NCBI GenBank assembly: GCA_023393575.1
Contig: JAEWKX010000097.1
Coordinates: forward strand, 1 to 15,826
DNA length: 15,826 nt
Source: Pseudomonadota bacterium
GTDB lineage: Bacteria > Pseudomonadota > Alphaproteobacteria > Rhizobiales > Rhizobiaceae
Reading direction: 5' to 3'
Part shown: piece by piece, positions 10,341-15,826 of the stretch
Layout: every line of letters starts with the position of its first letter
How positions within the stretch are numbered: position 1 is the first letter of the stretch
Position numbers and translations under genes: made by a program
The notes under the pieces: model-generated
What the model was told of the DNA's origin: nothing
Seen by the model: the letters and a program-made list of their open reading frames with translations, nothing else
The model's database searches: none

Positions 10341-10699
10341 CCGATCAGGTCCTTGTAGGCTGCTTCGTCAAGCAATCCATCGATATCGGATGGATTTTTA
10401 AGCTTCAGCTTGAAGAACCAGCCTGCATCCTGCGGATCGGAGTTGACGATGGAAGGGTCATCGACGATTGCCTGGTTTATCTCGGTCACTTCCCCGTCCA
10501 GCGGACAATACACGTCGGATGCTGCCTTGACGCTTTCAACGGTCGCGCCATTGCCATCCTTGGTCAGTTGGGCGCCGACTTCTGGCAGTTCGACGAAGAC
10601 AAGGTCGCCAAGCTGCTCGGCGGCGTGGGTTGTGATGCCGACAGTCGCGACATCGCCGTCGAGCTTCAGCCATTCGTGTTCAGGGGTGAATTTCAGCAT
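10337..10699 (-). CDS. gcvH: Glycine cleavage system H protein (lipoyl carrier)
   Basis: A 120-residue shuttle protein that carries the aminomethyl group from GcvP to GcvT on a lipoyl arm. The lipoylation motif is E-S-V-K-A-A-S-D with the modified lysine at K58. The N terminus [16 protein letters not shown] and the G-E-V-T-E-I-N and G-W-F-F-K motifs are those of the family, and the length is typical (about 120-130). GGAGAG lies 5 bases before the ATG. The frame is open much further upstream through gcvT, but that part is not coding for H protein. The gene is 20 bases after gcvT and overlaps gcvP by four bases. Confidence 0.97.
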   Translation of the reverse strand: MLKFTPEHEWLKLDGDVATVGITTHAAEQLGDLVFVELPEVGAQLTKDGNGATVESVKAASDVYCPLDGEVTEINQAIVDDPSIVNSDPQDAGWFFKLKLKNPSDIDGLLDEAAYKDLIG

Positions 10700-10719
10700 G
10701 GTTCTCTCCGGAGGATTCT

Positions 10720-11856
10720 CTAGCGTTTGTAGGTGGGCTTGATGAAGGGAAGGGCAGTGACCGTCAGCGGCAGGAATTTGCCGCGGACCTCCGCGTAGAC
10801 GCGGCCGCCTGCTTCGGAAAGCGAGGCGGGGACGTATCCCATGGCGATCGGCCCTTCCACGGACGGACCGAACGTGCCGGACGTGACTTCGCCGATCGGT
10901 GACTCGGGGGAATCTTCGGCATAGAGGATAGCATGCCCGCGTACCGGGGCCTTGCCATCCGGCTTCAACCCGACGCGCCGGCGTACGGGGCCCCTGGCCA
11001 GATCGTCCGCGATCCGCTCGGCGCCGGGATAGCCGCCGGCCCGCTCGCCGCCCGGACGCCGGACCTTCTGGATTGCCCAGTCGAGTGACGCCTCGATCGG
11101 CGAGGTGGTGGCGTCGATGTCGTTGCCGTAAAGGCAGAGGCCGGCTTCCAGGCGCAGTGAGTCGCGCGCACCCAGTCCGATCGCCTCGCAATCGGGATGG
11201 GCAAGCAGCATCCTCGCCAGTTTGTCCGCATTGTTTGCCGGGACGGAGATTTCGAAACCGTCCTCCCCGGAATAGCCGGAGCGCGAGACGATGCAGTCAG
11301 CGCCGAGGATGTCCGCATCGTGGACGTCCATGAATTTGATCGTGCCGGCGCCGTCCCAGATCGAGGCAAGCACCGCCTCCGCCTTCGGTCCCTGCAACGC
11401 AAGAAGGGCACGGTCGTCGAGCAACGTCACCTTGCAGTTGGGCAAGTTCGCCCTCATGTGCGCGACGTCCTGATCCTTGCAGGCGGCGTTGACGATCACG
11501 AGAAGATGGTCGCCGCGGTTCGTGATCATCACGTCGTCGAGGATGCCGCCGTTGTCGCCGGTGAAGAAACCGTAGCGCTGTCGGCCAGCCTTGAGACCAA
11601 GGATATCGACGGGCACCAGCTTTTCGAGCGCGAGGGCAGCGTCCGCGTAGGTTCCGGTCTCCGCCCTGACGAGGACCTGGCCCATGTGGGACACGTCGAA
11701 GAGGCCGGCGGCGGCACGGGTGTGAAGGTGTTCCTTCATCACGCCCAGACCGTATTGCACCGGCATGTCGTAACCGGCGAAGGGCACCATCTTCGCGCCG
11801 AGCGAAAGATGCAGGGCGTGCAGCGGAGTTTGCTTGAGGGCAGGGGCTTGATTCAA
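10720..11856 (-). CDS. gcvT: Glycine cleavage system T protein (aminomethyltransferase)
   Basis: A 378-residue enzyme that transfers the methylene group from aminomethyl-lipoyl-GcvH to tetrahydrofolate, releasing ammonia. The N-terminal family signature T-P-L-H-A-L-H ... [13 protein letters not shown], the F-D-V-S-H-M-G motif and G-G-I-L-D-D (folate-site aspartate) are present. So are [11 protein letters not shown] and, at the end, I-G-E-V-T-S-G. I chose the TTG at 11854-11856: GGAGG (11862-11866) lies 5 bases before it, and the resulting N terminus [16 protein letters not shown] has the usual rhizobial length. The ATG at 11877 would add seven residues but has no ribosome binding site and lies in a possible hairpin. 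First gene of gcvTHP, controlled by the glycine riboswitch upstream. Confidence 0.95.
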   Translation of the reverse strand: MNQAPALKQTPLHALHLSLGAKMVPFAGYDMPVQYGLGVMKEHLHTRAAAGLFDVSHMGQVLVRAETGTYADAALALEKLVPVDILGLKAGRQRYGFFTGDNGGILDDVMITNRGDHLLVIVNAACKDQDVAHMRANLPNCKVTLLDDRALLALQGPKAEAVLASIWDGAGTIKFMDVHDADILGADCIVSRSGYSGEDGFEISVPANNADKLARMLLAHPDCEAIGLGARDSLRLEAGLCLYGNDIDATTSPIEASLDWAIQKVRRPGGERAGGYPGAERIADDLARGPVRRRVGLKPDGKAPVRGHAILYAEDSPESPIGEVTSGTFGPSVEGPIAMGYVPASLSEAGGRVYAEVRGKFLPLTVTALPFIKPTYKR

Positions 11857-11870
11857 AAATGCCTCCAGGT

Positions 11871-11912
11871 GCGTCATCGACGCGTAAGCTCACGTGACGG
11901 CGCGAATGCGCC
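11871..11912 (-). promoter_or_regulatory. Hairpins between glycine riboswitch and gcvT (candidate expression platform)
   Basis: On the minus strand two small stems lie between aptamer II and the gcvT start: GGCGC-ATTC-GCGCC (11899-11912) and GCGTC-GAT-GACGC (11871-11883). Neither is followed by a T-run, so a transcription-terminator mechanism is not supported. They end just before the GGAGG at 11862-11866, which would suit control at translation. This is an inference from position. Confidence 0.4.
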
Positions 11913-11924
11913 CGGTTCATGAGC

Positions 11925-11998
11925 CCCCTCTGTCCTTGTCGCCTGAGATTGTTATCCCTTCGGCGTGCCGCGTCTACCGACGGGCCTCTCTCCAGAGT
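11925..11998 (-). promoter_or_regulatory. Glycine riboswitch, aptamer II
   Basis: The second glycine aptamer. On the minus strand it runs from ACTCTGGAGAGAGGCCC through the conserved core GCCGAAGGG and AATCTCAGGCGACAAGGACAGAGG. The closing P1 stem pairs CTCTG with the CAGAG at the 3' end. The GCCGAAGG ... CTCAGGC-A-AAGGAC elements are the hallmark of the family. It follows aptamer I after a short linker, the arrangement known for tandem glycine riboswitches ahead of gcv operons. Confidence 0.93.
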
Positions 11999-12000
11999 CC

Positions 12001-12086
12001 TGTTAGACCGTTCGCTGGTCCTTTTGCCTGAGAGTTTCCGGGGCGGTTGCTCCTTCGGCACCGCATTGAAGCGGCTTCTCCCAACA
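12001..12086 (-). promoter_or_regulatory. Glycine riboswitch, aptamer I
   Basis: The first glycine aptamer. On the minus strand it starts TGTTGGGAGAAGCCGC, contains GTGCCGAAGGAGCAACCGCC and ACTCTCAGGCAAAAGGACC, and closes with TAACA, which pairs with TGTTG. The core matches aptamer II (GCCGAAGG, CTCAGGC, AAGGAC). Glycine binding to such tandem aptamers generally turns on the glycine cleavage genes. The region 11857-12260, which has no gene, is accounted for by this riboswitch, its promoter and the downstream leader, plus the 5' region of the copper pair. Confidence 0.95.
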
Positions 12087-12098
12087 AACGTGCTGCCC

Positions 12099-12126
12099 AT
12101 TATCCGTGAGGGCGTCATCTTGGCAA
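12099..12126 (-). promoter_or_regulatory. Promoter of the gcvTHP operon
   Basis: TTGCCA (12121-12126) and GATAAT (12099-12104) are separated by 16 bases on the minus strand. The predicted transcription start is near 12091, only a few bases before the first stem of aptamer I, which is where a riboswitch leader should begin. Confidence 0.65.
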
Positions 12127-12260
12127 GGGGCTGCTGCTGCGTTCAGAAAGATTCTTGTCGCGTACCCGCAAGATTGATGCGGCGCAAAGAAGCGGACGGC
12201 ACTATTTGCTCTTTGTCCAGCCGTGGGCTAAGTGACGTTGAGCCTCGGAAAAGCGAGATC

Positions 12261-12653
12261 ATGATCCTTCGGAACCGGACAATGATGAACACGCTGCGCA
12301 TCTTCTGCGCCGTGCTGTTCCTGTCCTTGGGCTTCTCCCATAAACCCGTCCAGGCAATGCTGCCGAGCGACGCTTTCAGCGAAGCCTACCGGCTGCCCGA
12401 CGGCAGTTTCGCGGACATCTGCGCGGAACATGCGGACGGAGCTGCAAACGATCCCCATCGAAACGAGGAGCTCCGTCCAAACTGCGAAGCTTGCCTGCTG
12501 GCTGCGTCGATCATCCTCCCGCCGCCCGCGGGAGGTCTCGGCGTGCCGCTGCAGCAGGCTTTCCTCCTCAATCCTCCGCGGGTCGAATCGCTGCGCATCG
12601 GCTTCACGGCGCTGGCGCGACCGCGTTCGCGCGCGCCACCCCCCACGATCTGA
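12261..12653 (+). CDS. DUF2946-like secreted protein with CxxC motif, probably copper-related
   Basis: A 130-residue protein with an N-terminal signal peptide (M-N-T-L-R then I-F-C-A-V-L-F-L-S-L-G-F, ending near V-Q-A at 30-32). The mature part has L-P-D-G-S ... Cys54, then C75-E-A-C78 followed by a hydrophobic stretch L-L-A-A-S-I-I-L-P-P-P, and it ends R-A-P-P-P-T-I. This layout (DG-x-C, CxxC, hydrophobic segment, RAPP-like end) fits the DUF2946 family, often found beside copper import or export genes. GGAAAAG lies about eight bases before the chosen ATG; ATGs at 12282 and 12285 would shorten it by 7 or 8 residues. The frame is open upstream to 11919, but that part is antisense to the riboswitch. 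The next gene starts 78 bases downstream in the same direction. Confidence 0.72.
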   Translation: MILRNRTMMNTLRIFCAVLFLSLGFSHKPVQAMLPSDAFSEAYRLPDGSFADICAEHADGAANDPHRNEELRPNCEACLLAASIILPPPAGGLGVPLQQAFLLNPPRVESLRIGFTALARPRSRAPPPTI

Positions 12654-12731
12654 TCCCGGCAACCTCTCATCAGATCAACACGTCCGGAATCCGCGGCCAG
12701 GAGCGCCGCAGCCGGAAGGGGATACAAGACC

Positions 12732-13679
12732 ATGACGACCCTCAAGACCATCAAGCTGTCGGCCCTCGCTGTTCTTGCCGCTGCAGGAACCGCCAATGCA
12801 CATGCCACTTTCACCAGTGCCACCGTCACCGCCGAAGGTTATGCGCTCATGCAACTGCAGGTGCCGCACGGCTGCGACGGAAAGGCGACGACCGAAGTCC
12901 GCATCGAACTGCCCGAAGGCTTCGTCTTCGCCAAGCCGCAACCGAAGCCCGGCTGGGAACTGGAGATCATCCAGGACGAATACCATAAGACCTACGACAA
13001 TCACGGCACCAAGGTAAGCGCGGGCCCCGCCGAAATCCGCTGGAAGGGCGGCGAACTGCCCGACGAATATTATGACGTCTTCGTCGTCCGCGGGAAGATT
13101 TCCGGCATCGCCCCCGGCACCGAACTCGCCTTCCCGGCCACGCAGCTTTGCGGCAGCGACGCCAGCGTCGCATGGACCGAGATTGCCGCTCCCGGTCAGG
13201 ACGCCCACGAACTGAAGAATCCGGCGCCTGCGGTCAAGGTGGTCGAAAAGCAGGGGCAGGCTCATATGGCAGCACCGGCCTCCGTCAAGGTCGGAGACAT
13301 CGAGCTTCAGGATGCCTATACCCGCGCCATGCTGCCGGGCCAGCCCGTCGGCGGCGGCTTCGTCACCATCCGCAACACCGGTGGCGCCGACCGTCTCGTT
13401 TCTGCGAGCTCGCCGGTCGCCGAGACCGTCGAATTGCACGAAATGGCGATGGATGGCGAGGTCATGAAGATGCGCAAGCTGGAAAACGGAATTGAAGTGC
13501 CCGCCGGCCAAACGGTCGACCTGAAGCCGGGTGGGTTGCACATGATGTTCATGCAGGTGAAGACGCCGTTCAAGGAAGGCGACAGCGTTGCCGCCACGCT
13601 GACCTTCGAGAAGGCGGGCAAAGTCGAGATCACCCTTCCGGTGAGGACGGCGGCCCCCGGAGGCCACCAGCACAACTGA
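12732..13679 (+). CDS. Secreted YcnI (DUF1775)-PCuAC fusion, periplasmic copper chaperone
   Basis: A 315-residue protein with two domains. A signal peptide (L-S-A-L-A-V-L-A-A-A-G-T-A-N-A) leads to predicted cleavage before His24. In YcnI proteins this free N-terminal histidine is a Cu(II) ligand. Residues about 24-165 form the YcnI/DUF1775 domain (H-A-T-F ... V-P-H-G-C-D-G-K-A-T-T-E-V). A linker leads to a PCuAC domain at about 185-305. Its Cu(I) motif H-x10-M-x22-H-x-M is complete at H236, M247, H270 and M272. The tail G-G-H-Q-H-N adds further possible ligands. PCuAC proteins deliver copper to cytochrome oxidase; the fusion probably binds both oxidation states in the periplasm. It is downstream of the DUF2946-like gene, with GGAAGGGG ahead of the ATG. 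Confidence 0.92.
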   Translation: MTTLKTIKLSALAVLAAAGTANAHATFTSATVTAEGYALMQLQVPHGCDGKATTEVRIELPEGFVFAKPQPKPGWELEIIQDEYHKTYDNHGTKVSAGPAEIRWKGGELPDEYYDVFVVRGKISGIAPGTELAFPATQLCGSDASVAWTEIAAPGQDAHELKNPAPAVKVVEKQGQAHMAAPASVKVGDIELQDAYTRAMLPGQPVGGGFVTIRNTGGADRLVSASSPVAETVELHEMAMDGEVMKMRKLENGIEVPAGQTVDLKPGGLHMMFMQVKTPFKEGDSVAATLTFEKAGKVEITLPVRTAAPGGHQHN

Positions 13680-13717
13680 TCCGCGGCTTTTGCTTCTGGC
13701 ATCACCGGCCATGTCGA

Positions 13718-13753
13718 GCCGCTGTCTCTCCGGAGATGGCGGCTTCGGCTTTT
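13718..13753 (+). terminator. Terminator after the YcnI-PCuAC gene
   Basis: GCCGCTGTCTC (13718-13728) and GAGATGGCGGC (13733-13743) pair over 11 positions with two G-T pairs and a TCCG loop. TTCGGCTTTT follows on the plus strand. It lies 38 bases after the stop. The rest of the spacer (13754-13833) shows nothing I can name. Confidence 0.65.
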
Positions 13754-13833
13754 CCGGCCGATGGTCCGCGGGCGGCGTAACCCGGTACATCTCTCGGAGT
13801 CCAGGCCGCCGGCAGGGCTCCCGGATGAGGCGG

Positions 13834-14106
13834 TCAGTCCTCGAGGCTGCGATAGGCCGCCTGAACCTGCGCGAGCGTGGCCTGCTGCTGGAGCCGATAA
13901 TCGGGGGCGAGTAGATCGAAATCGACGGACGAGGCCGGTATCAATTGATCGACGGTTGGATCGCCGGTCCGGTTACGGATCGCGTTTCGCTCGGCAATGA
14001 CGCGGGCATCCTGTGCCTCATCCTTTGCCGACAGACGGCGCGCCGGCTTCAACGCATCCGCTGCGTAAGCCGCCGTGTTGGCCGATACTGAAACAACCAA
14101 GGTCAT
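13834..14106 (-). CDS. Small secreted hypothetical protein, 90 residues
   Basis: Begins MTLVVSVSANTAAYAADALK: a short signal-like segment with a plausible cleavage after A-Y-A (residues 13-15). Then comes a charged region (R-R-L-S-A-K-D-E-A-Q-D-A-R) and a C-terminal helix rich in Gln and Ala (L-Q-Q-Q-A-T-L-A-Q-V-Q-A-A-Y-R). The signal lacks the usual N-terminal Arg/Lys, which weakens the export prediction. Function not recognised. GGATAA upstream of the ATG is a poor ribosome binding site. The gene is convergent with the copper gene and divergent from crcB. Confidence 0.6.
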   Translation of the reverse strand: MTLVVSVSANTAAYAADALKPARRLSAKDEAQDARVIAERNAIRNRTGDPTVDQLIPASSVDFDLLAPDYRLQQQATLAQVQAAYRSLED

Positions 14107-14171
14107 GCGAGTTTATCCACTGCTCCAGCCTGGACGTTAGTTGGGCGGCGCTTGGTTCTCTGTTAAGGAAA

Positions 14172-14200
14172 TTGCCGGCTTTTTACCGATCGTTTATTTC
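14172..14200 (+). promoter_or_regulatory. Possible promoter of crcB-rluC
   Basis: TTGCCG (14172-14177) and TATTTC (14195-14200) are separated by 17 bases. Transcription would begin only about 12 bases before the crcB start, leaving almost no leader. The -10 match is moderate. Confidence 0.35.
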
Positions 14201-14218
14201 TTGAACCGGACTTGATCG

Positions 14219-14602
14219 TTGAACACCCTTCATATGCTTCTCGTCGCCCTGGGCGGTGCGACTGGCTCCGTGCTCCGCTATGTGGTCGGCCATTGGAGTC
14301 TCCGCGTCTTCGGACCGGCCTTTCCTTGGGGCACGCTCGTCGTCAATATCGCCGGTTCCTTCGCGATCGGGTTGGTCGCGGAGCTGATCGCGCGGCGCTT
14401 CAACGCGCCGGTGGAGATGCGGCTGCTGTTGTTGACCGGCTTCCTCGGCGGCTTCACCACCTTCTCCGCCTTCTCGCTCGATGCGCTCGTTCTTTTCGAA
14501 CGCGGTGCCGCAATCACCGCGGCGGTGTATGTGGCGGCAAGCATCGGTCTGTCGCTCGCGGCCGTGGTGGGCGGACTGGCGCTCGGCCGGTCGATGTTCT
14601 AA
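14219..14602 (+). CDS. crcB: Fluoride ion channel CrcB/Fluc
   Basis: A 127-residue inner membrane protein with four hydrophobic spans, which exports fluoride as a dual-topology dimer. The family's signature features are present: G-G-A-T-G-S-V-L-R-Y in the first span, V-N-I-A-G-S-F in the second (conserved Asn), and G-G-F-T-T-F-S-A-F-S in the third, containing the fluoride-lining phenylalanines. The length is usual. The start is taken as TTG at 14219, giving MNTLHMLLVALGG; an ATG five codons later would cut into the first span and has no ribosome binding site. No fluoride riboswitch motif is visible upstream. rluC follows after 34 bases. Confidence 0.93.
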   Translation: MNTLHMLLVALGGATGSVLRYVVGHWSLRVFGPAFPWGTLVVNIAGSFAIGLVAELIARRFNAPVEMRLLLLTGFLGGFTTFSAFSLDALVLFERGAAITAAVYVAASIGLSLAAVVGGLALGRSMF

Positions 14603-14636
14603 AGACGCCGGGAACGGCATCAGAAGAAAGATCCCC

Positions 14637-15626
14637 ATGGCAGGCATCGAGCACATCCGCGTAGAGGCGGACGAAGCGGGCATGCGCCTCGACCGCTGGT
14701 TCAAGGTCCATTACCCCGGCCTTGGCTTCGGTGCGCTGCAGAAGCTCCTGCGCTCCGGCCAGGTGCGGCTGGACGGCGGGCGGGTGAAATCGGATACGCG
14801 GGTACAGCCTGGACAGACGGTCAGGGTGCCGCCGCTGGAAGTGGATGCCCGAAAGACCGGGCCGATCGCCTCCAGGGATCTCAAGCACTCCGACGATGCC
14901 GAACTGCTGTCGCGCATGCTCCTGCACGAGGACGACAAGGTTTTTGTGCTGAACAAGCCTGCCGGACTTGCCGTGCAGGGGGGATCGGGCGTCACCCGTC
15001 ATATCGACCAGATGCTCGACGCCTGGACCAGCCAGAAGGGCGAGAAGCCGCGGCTCGTGCACCGCCTCGACCGCGACACCTCCGGCGTCCTGGTCATTGC
15101 GCGCACCCGTGGGGCCGCGCAGAAGCTGACGGCGGCCTTTCGGGAACGCGACACCAAGAAGACCTACTGGGCTCTGGTGAAGGGAGTGCCGCGCAAGCGC
15201 GACGAGAAGATCTCCACCTGGCTGGTGAAAGAACAGACACCGGACGGCGACCGCATGCGCATCGCCAGGCACGGCGAGGAGGGCGCCGACCATGCCGTCT
15301 CCTACTACCGGGTGGTCGAGACGGCCGCACAGCGGCTGGCCTGGCTGGAGATGGAACCCTATACCGGCCGCACCCATCAGCTGCGGGTTCATGCGCTTCA
15401 TATCGGCCACCCGATCATTGGGGACCCGAAGTATTTCGACGATGACCCGAACTGGGATTTTCCGGGCGGCGTCCAGAAGCGGCTTCATCTTCATGCCCGC
15501 CACATCGACATTCCGCATCCGTCGGGCGGTCGCCTCAAGATGACTGCTCCCTTGCCGCCGCACATGGTGCAGAGCTGGAATCTTCTGGGTTTCGATCGGG
15601 CTGCGGCCGATGAGGACGGCGAATAA
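14637..15626 (+). CDS. rluC: RluA-family 23S rRNA pseudouridine synthase (RluC-like)
   Basis: A 329-residue enzyme that isomerises uridines to pseudouridine in 23S rRNA. An S4-like RNA-binding domain occupies about residues 1-75 (M-R-L-D-R-W-F, L-Q-K-L-L-R-S-G-Q-V-R-L-D-G). The catalytic RluA domain follows, with V-L-N-K-P-A-G-L-A-V-Q-G-G and H142-R-L-D-R-D-T-S-G, in which D145 is the catalytic aspartate. P-Y-T-G-R-T-H-Q-L-R-V-H comes later, then H-L-H-A-R. Length and domain order match RluC. The ATG at 14637 has AGAAGAAAG upstream; an open frame from 14481 inside crcB is not used. The following HAD gene starts one base after its stop, indicating an operon. RluD-type specificity cannot be excluded from sequence alone. 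Confidence 0.93.
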   Translation: MAGIEHIRVEADEAGMRLDRWFKVHYPGLGFGALQKLLRSGQVRLDGGRVKSDTRVQPGQTVRVPPLEVDARKTGPIASRDLKHSDDAELLSRMLLHEDDKVFVLNKPAGLAVQGGSGVTRHIDQMLDAWTSQKGEKPRLVHRLDRDTSGVLVIARTRGAAQKLTAAFRERDTKKTYWALVKGVPRKRDEKISTWLVKEQTPDGDRMRIARHGEEGADHAVSYYRVVETAAQRLAWLEMEPYTGRTHQLRVHALHIGHPIIGDPKYFDDDPNWDFPGGVQKRLHLHARHIDIPHPSGGRLKMTAPLPPHMVQSWNLLGFDRAAADEDGE

Positions 15627-15627
15627 A

Positions 15628-15826
15628 ATGAAACTTGTGCTCTTCGATTGCGACGGCACGCTCGTCGACAGCGTCTCCCTGATCCACGAAACGATGCGCC
15701 GCACCTTCCTTCATTTCCGGAAGGCAGAGCCGCGGGCTGAGGAGACCAAGGCGATCATCGGCCTGACCCTCGACATCGCCATCGCCCGGATGCCGGGCAA
15801 GCCGCATGCCGACGAGGAGGACGTCG
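15628..15826 (+). CDS. HAD-superfamily phosphatase (phosphoglycolate phosphatase-like), 5' part
   Basis: The first 66 codons of a gene that continues past the right edge. It begins MKLVLFDCDGTLVDSVSLIH: the HAD motif I D-x-D-G-T with the nucleophilic aspartate at D7 and general acid D9, then a helical cap beginning (T-M-R-R-T-F ... I-I-G-L-T-L-D-I-A). This is HAD subfamily IA. Motifs II-IV lie outside the window, so the substrate is not known. It begins one base after the rluC stop, an arrangement common in Rhizobiales. Confidence 0.9.
   Translation, partial: MKLVLFDCDGTLVDSVSLIHETMRRTFLHFRKAEPRAEETKAIIGLTLDIAIARMPGKPHADEEDV

Noticed and set aside
10700..11191. An N-terminal extension of gcvH through gcvT
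   Set aside because: The GcvH family begins at [10 protein letters not shown] with GGAGAG just ahead; the upstream part is out of frame with gcvT and unlike any H protein.
11919..12260. A 5' extension of the DUF2946-like gene
   Set aside because: It runs across the glycine riboswitch on the opposite strand, and the signal peptide at 12261 onward marks the true N terminus.
14107..14218. Fluoride riboswitch upstream of crcB
   Set aside because: The conserved elements of the crcB motif RNA were looked for and not seen.
14514..15704. A 396-codon minus-strand open frame opposite rluC
   Set aside because: Shadow of rluC; it also spans the rluC-HAD junction and part of crcB, which no real gene would do here.

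Overview
The window is a stretch of chromosome from a GC-rich alphaproteobacterium, most likely Rhizobiaceae (Rhizobium, Ensifer, Shinella or Agrobacterium type). This is inferred from the cysG-DUF2849-cysI-DUF934 order, the style of the small proteins around a TTG-started rpsU, and the tandem glycine riboswitch in front of gcvTHP. Codon use and GC content look even across the coding regions. I see no insertion sequence, integrase, prophage gene, CRISPR array, tRNA or rRNA. It reads as core, housekeeping chromosome.

Layout. Positions 1-178 (minus) hold the start of a nucleoside deaminase. Divergent from it is a sulfite-assimilation operon on the plus strand: cysG (siroheme synthase, 373-1809), a DUF2849 protein, a siroheme/4Fe-4S nitrite/sulfite reductase (cysI) and a DUF934 protein (to 4315). 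Separated by a leader of its own comes fpr (ferredoxin-NADP reductase, 4443-5267). CysG makes the haem that CysI needs. No flavoprotein subunit (cysJ) is present, so a ferredoxin fed by an FNR-type enzyme is a plausible electron source.

Positions 5450-7243 (minus) are a run of small genes: an unknown 90-residue protein, a 45-residue single-span membrane protein, an unknown 69-residue basic protein, rpsU, an unknown 94-residue protein and a cold-shock protein with a strong terminator and a long untranslated leader.

Positions 7476-12126 (minus) form the glycine cleavage operon gcvT-gcvH-gcvP. It is preceded by a well-formed promoter and a two-aptamer glycine riboswitch, and ends in a GC-rich hairpin. 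The sequence favours a TTG start for gcvT, directly behind a GGAGG.

Positions 12261-13753 (plus) hold an apparent copper-handling pair: a DUF2946-like secreted protein with a CxxC motif, and a secreted fusion of a YcnI (DUF1775) domain with a PCuAC copper chaperone domain, followed by a terminator. After a small secreted protein on the minus strand (13834-14106), the plus strand carries crcB (fluoride channel), rluC-like pseudouridine synthase and the first 66 codons of a HAD phosphatase, closely packed.

I did not find a clearly new multi-gene system. The items most worth a second look are the copper pair, the uncharacterised partners of the sulfite reductase, the tiny membrane protein, and the start region and expression platform of gcvT.
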